From Chloroflexia bacterium (lineage in GTDB: Bacteria > Chloroflexota > Chloroflexia > Thermomicrobiales > UBA6265), in assembly GCA_013698305.1 (NCBI GenBank), contig JACCVC010000023.1:1-8364 (forward strand): 8,364 bases of DNA, in the 5' to 3' direction. The notes below the pieces were generated by a model. It was not told the origin of the DNA, searched no databases, and was given only the letters and a program-made list of their open reading frames with translations. Made by a program: the position numbers and the translations under genes. How positions within the stretch are numbered: position 1 is the stretch's first letter; the number at the start of each line of letters is the position of its first letter. Shown here in pieces: positions 6,544-8,364 of the stretch.

Positions 6544-7236
6544 TCAGGGCGTCGGCGTATGCTCGACGAACGACCAGAACGGTCCGGTGAGGCCGAGGTC
6601 CTCGAAGATCACCAGCGCCTGCTCGATCGTCCGCCGATGAAAGTCCGGGCTGAGGCGATCGTGGTACCACACCTTGCCCAACGCCCAGGATTTTTCGATC
6701 GTCAAAATCGCGCCGATCGGTTGATGGTGGATGGCTGCCCAGATGTCCAGTTCCTCTTCCGACCGGAAGAGCTGAATCGTCCGTCAGGTGTGCGGAAGAT
6801 CGTCATACCACGCGCGAAACGGCTGCTGGAAATGGACGATGCCCGGCGCTCCCTCGACGTGGCCGTCGATTACCTGAAGCTCGGTGGTTGTGTCGTCGGC
6901 GGCGTAGGTGGCATGGATCGTCGCCTCGCCGCCCAGCGCGGCGGGCACGCCGAGCATGTCCCAGGCGCAGTTGGCCCAGTAGTCGACCCCGTTGGCGGAG
7001 ACGCGAAACGGGGTCGGGACGGCGGAAAACGGATTGGCCATCAGCACTCCGCGCCCGTCCCCGGTGAGGAAGACGCTGTGCATGTCACCGAGCGTGCGCA
7101 GTGCCTCCAGGGTCTCGTCCTCGGAGAGGTGGAGCGTCGTCGCCATCTGCGCGAGGTCCGGAGGGTGGCCGGCGCCGGCGAACGCTTGGTAGATCAGGTG
7201 ACGCAGACGCCAGATGGTAGCTTCAGGGACGGCCAT
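6544..7236 (-). CDS. MerB-like organomercurial lyase homologue, predicted selenoprotein (Sec151 at in-frame UGA)
   Basis: Read through the UGA at 6786-6784, the gene encodes 230 residues, close to MerB (212). Residues 1-75 form a winged-helix-like N-domain (PPDLAQMATTLHLSEDETLE). Then come YWANCAWDML (86-95), matching the MerB segment with Cys96 and Asp99, and WYDDLPHT-U-RTIQLFRSEE (143-161), which aligns with the MerB stretch SFCCHVHFF so that the UGA replaces catalytic Cys159; spacing Cys90 to U151 is 61 versus 63 in MerB. The C-terminus (GAILTIEKSW, LGLTGPFWSF) is family-typical. MerB cleaves carbon-mercury bonds using the two Cys and the Asp. ATG 7236 has GGAG seven bases upstream; a GTG at 7275 is less likely. 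Translation ends at a second UGA (6546-6544). A pseudogene or Cys-codon sequencing error is the alternative, but the position and downstream hairpin favour selenocysteine. Confidence 0.8.
6748..6774 (-). promoter_or_regulatory. bacterial SECIS-like hairpin for selenocysteine insertion
   Basis: Nine bases after the UGA begins a hairpin: outer CAG/CTG (with three unpaired bases GAA on the 3' side), then a perfect 7-bp stem CTCTTCC/GGAAGAG capped by the 4-base loop GGTC. The loop starts 19 bases after the UGA and has G at its first two positions, matching the described bacterial SECIS rules. From memory, Escherichia coli fdhF also shows GGUC in its apical loop, about 18 bases after its UGA. It lies within the coding sequence, as bacterial SECIS elements do. 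Confidence 0.78.
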
Positions 7237-7291
7237 GGAGGATCTCCGGCAAACGGCAAGGCATTCAGGTTCCACGCGGACCCGTGTGGAC

Positions 7292-7591
7292 TCAGAACTC
7301 GACGGCGCCTCGGGTCAGCTTGCGCCGGTAGCCCTTTCTCTTGTCTTTGCGGGGCCTGGCGTCGTCCCACACTACACTCGTGTCGGCACGGCGGCGAGAC
7401 TGGTCGATGTCAGTCTCGTCATCGTCGTCGAAAAGGTCATCGTCGTCGGGGACAGCCGCCGCCGCAGTGGCGATCAACTCGTCCAGATCGCCGCGATCCA
7501 CCCAGGCGCCGTTGCAGGTGGGACAGTACTCGATCTCGATACCCTGCCGTTCGCTCTGGAGCAGCTCGGTATCGTCCTTGGGACAACGCAT
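7292..7591 (-). CDS. small TFIIB-type zinc-ribbon protein
   Basis: A 99-residue protein with an N-terminal zinc ribbon: CPKD (Cys3, Cys6) and CPTCNGAWVDRGDLDEL (Cys23, Cys26, then the typical GxWxDRGEL-like end), as in the zf-TFIIB family. An acidic linker (49-63, almost all Asp) and a basic tail (RKDKRKGYRRKL, 81-92) follow, so the ends have opposite charge. Such proteins are widespread, mostly uncharacterised, and may bind nucleic acid or protein. The ATG at 7591 has AAGGA eight bases upstream. It is 55 bases ahead of the MerB-like gene and probably cotranscribed with it, but a functional link is not shown. Confidence 0.85.
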   Translation of the reverse strand: MRCPKDDTELLQSERQGIEIEYCPTCNGAWVDRGDLDELIATAAAAVPDDDDLFDDDDETDIDQSRRRADTSVVWDDARPRKDKRKGYRRKLTRGAVEF

Positions 7592-7611
7592 GTGTTGTGT
7601 CCTTCATTCAC

Positions 7612-7640
7612 ACGATAAACGATGGTGAAAACGGGGCCAA
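7612..7640 (-). promoter_or_regulatory. possible sigma-70-type promoter of the zinc-ribbon / selenoprotein genes
   Basis: On the minus strand TTGGCC (7640-7635) and TATCGT (7617-7612) are separated by exactly 17 bases, each matching the consensus at four of six positions. They stand ahead of the zinc-ribbon gene in the 135-base gap after the epimerase. With two mismatches per box this is only a candidate. Confidence 0.3.
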
Positions 7641-7726
7641 TAACCCACTCAGGTGCAGCGCGTTCCATCTTTCGGACGATTGTACCGGAATTGCGGCGCA
7701 TTGTGGTACATCCAGTCCACTTTTGT

Positions 7727-8364
7727 TTATGACGATGTAGAGAATCCGAAGATGGTGGACGAACGATAGGTCTCATCCGGCCGCAGGATCGTACTCGGGA
7801 AGTGCGAATGATTCGGAGAATCCGGGAAGTGCTGCGTCTCGAAACAGATCGCATCGCTCTGGCGATACAGCCTGCCGGAGTACCCGACGATCGCGCCGGT
7901 AAGCTGGTTGCCGGAGTAAACCTGCACGCCCGGCTCGGTGGTGTCGACCATCATCACCCTGCCTGACGCCGGATCGGTGATCTGGACCACTTGCACGAGA
8001 GATGCGTCTCCCTCGGGTCGGTCGATGACGAAGTTCTGATCGATGCCGCGCCCGAAGGCGATCTGGTCGGAGCCGCCGTCGCGAAGAGCTTCACCAACGC
8101 GTTTTGGACGCAGGAAGTCGAACGGCGTGCCCTCGACCGGCGTGATCTCGCCGGTGACGATCTGCTCATCGTTTGCCTGGGTGATCTGGCTGGCGTGCAG
8201 CTGAAGGACATGATCCTCGACCGTGCCGCTCCCCTCTCCCGCCAGGTTGAAGTAGCTGTGATTGGTGAGGTTGTGGACCGTTGCCCGGTCGGTCGTGACC
8301 TCGTAATCGAGCCGCAGCGAGTTGTCGGCGGACAGCGTGTAGGTGACTGTTGCCGTCAACGTGC
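7727..8364 (-). CDS. galM: aldose 1-epimerase, C-terminal part (cut by window edge)
   Basis: The frame is open from the right window edge to TAA at 7729-7727 and gives about 212 residues, the C-terminal 60 % or so of a GalM-type mutarotase, which interconverts alpha and beta anomers of aldoses. Seen motifs: NLTNHSYFNLAG (with the acid histidine), GEITPVEGTPFDFLRP, TTEPGVQVYSGNQL and CFETQHFPDSPNH (with the catalytic-base Glu), near the end PDETYRSSTIF. The first in-frame start-like codon (TTG at 8359) is not a true start, because the reading frame continues and the N-terminal third of the family is missing. Its promoter lies outside. Confidence 0.93.
   Translation of the reverse strand, partial: TLTATVTYTLSADNSLRLDYEVTTDRATVHNLTNHSYFNLAGEGSGTVEDHVLQLHASQITQANDEQIVTGEITPVEGTPFDFLRPKRVGEALRDGGSDQIAFGRGIDQNFVIDRPEGDASLVQVVQITDPASGRVMMVDTTEPGVQVYSGNQLTGAIVGYSGRLYRQSDAICFETQHFPDSPNHSHFPSTILRPDETYRSSTIFGFSTSS

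Noticed and set aside
6437..6670. An N-terminal extension of 78 residues on the amidohydrolase, starting at 6670.
   Set aside because: This stretch is the out-of-frame reading of the MerB-like C-terminus. The amidohydrolase family begins at IDSHHHF, and the ATG at 6436 has a proper ribosome site.
6784..7236. A truncated, 150-residue lyase ending at the UGA.
   Set aside because: Frame and homology continue beyond the UGA, the missing residue is catalytic, and a SECIS-like hairpin follows. Truncation or pseudogene remains possible but less likely.
6559..7740. A 393-codon open frame on the plus strand, the longest in this part.
   Set aside because: It lies opposite the MerB-like and zinc-ribbon genes, has Arg/Gly/Pro-rich low-complexity translation and no recognisable motif. 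High GC content produces such shadow frames.
1..8364. Search for tRNA-Sec, selA/selB/selD, mer operon genes, CRISPR arrays, insertion sequences and rRNA.
   Set aside because: None seen. The lack of selenocysteine machinery in 8 kb says nothing about the genome.

Overview
The window is GC-rich (roughly 60 %) bacterial chromosomal DNA with short intergenic gaps. The gene content fits a Chloroflexota-type organism, perhaps Thermomicrobia: an F420-type luciferase-like oxidoreductase, a fused ThiS-ThiG, a TPP riboswitch, and a dispersed element with the core CTGAGCGAAGTCGAA. That taxonomic guess is weak. No phage, transposase, CRISPR, rRNA or tRNA was seen.

Layout. (1) 1-1318, plus strand: the tail of an unknown gene, a possible 53-aa ORF, and a luciferase-like oxidoreductase. 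It converges on the next block across 182 nt holding a perfect 20-nt stem-loop. (2) 4707-1501, minus strand: a thiamine operon in transcription order: extended -10 promoter, TPP riboswitch, a TenI-like thiazole tautomerase, a ThiS-ThiG fusion, and an MFS transporter. A 12-nt segment of the aptamer is repeated exactly over the first ribosome binding site, which suggests how the switch may work. (3) 4765-4810: a REP-like inverted repeat, followed by a secreted thermonuclease-family protein on the plus strand (4859-5515). (4) 8364-5555, minus strand: aldose 1-epimerase (cut by the window edge), a small zinc-ribbon protein, a MerB-like organomercurial lyase relative, and an L-fuconolactonase-type amidohydrolase.

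The most notable find is in block 4. The MerB-like gene looks broken by an in-frame UGA at 6786-6784, but the reading frame continues with clear MerB-family C-terminal sequence for 79 more codons. The UGA falls exactly where MerB has its second catalytic cysteine (Cys159). A hairpin with a perfect 7-bp stem and a GGUC apical loop starts 9 nt after the UGA, and the loop lies 19 nt after it, as expected of a bacterial SECIS. The best reading is a 230-residue selenoprotein (7236-6544), Sec151, in which selenocysteine replaces a mercury-binding cysteine. Automated annotation would probably split it into a truncated lyase plus a false N-terminal extension of the amidohydrolase.

In the thiamine operon, ThiSG makes the thiazole phosphate, TenI aromatises it, and the transporter may move a thiamine precursor. 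The Gly-Gly codons that end the ThiS domain also form a strong Shine-Dalgarno sequence for an internal ThiG start. All functional statements rest on motifs read by eye and family knowledge from memory; no database search was possible.
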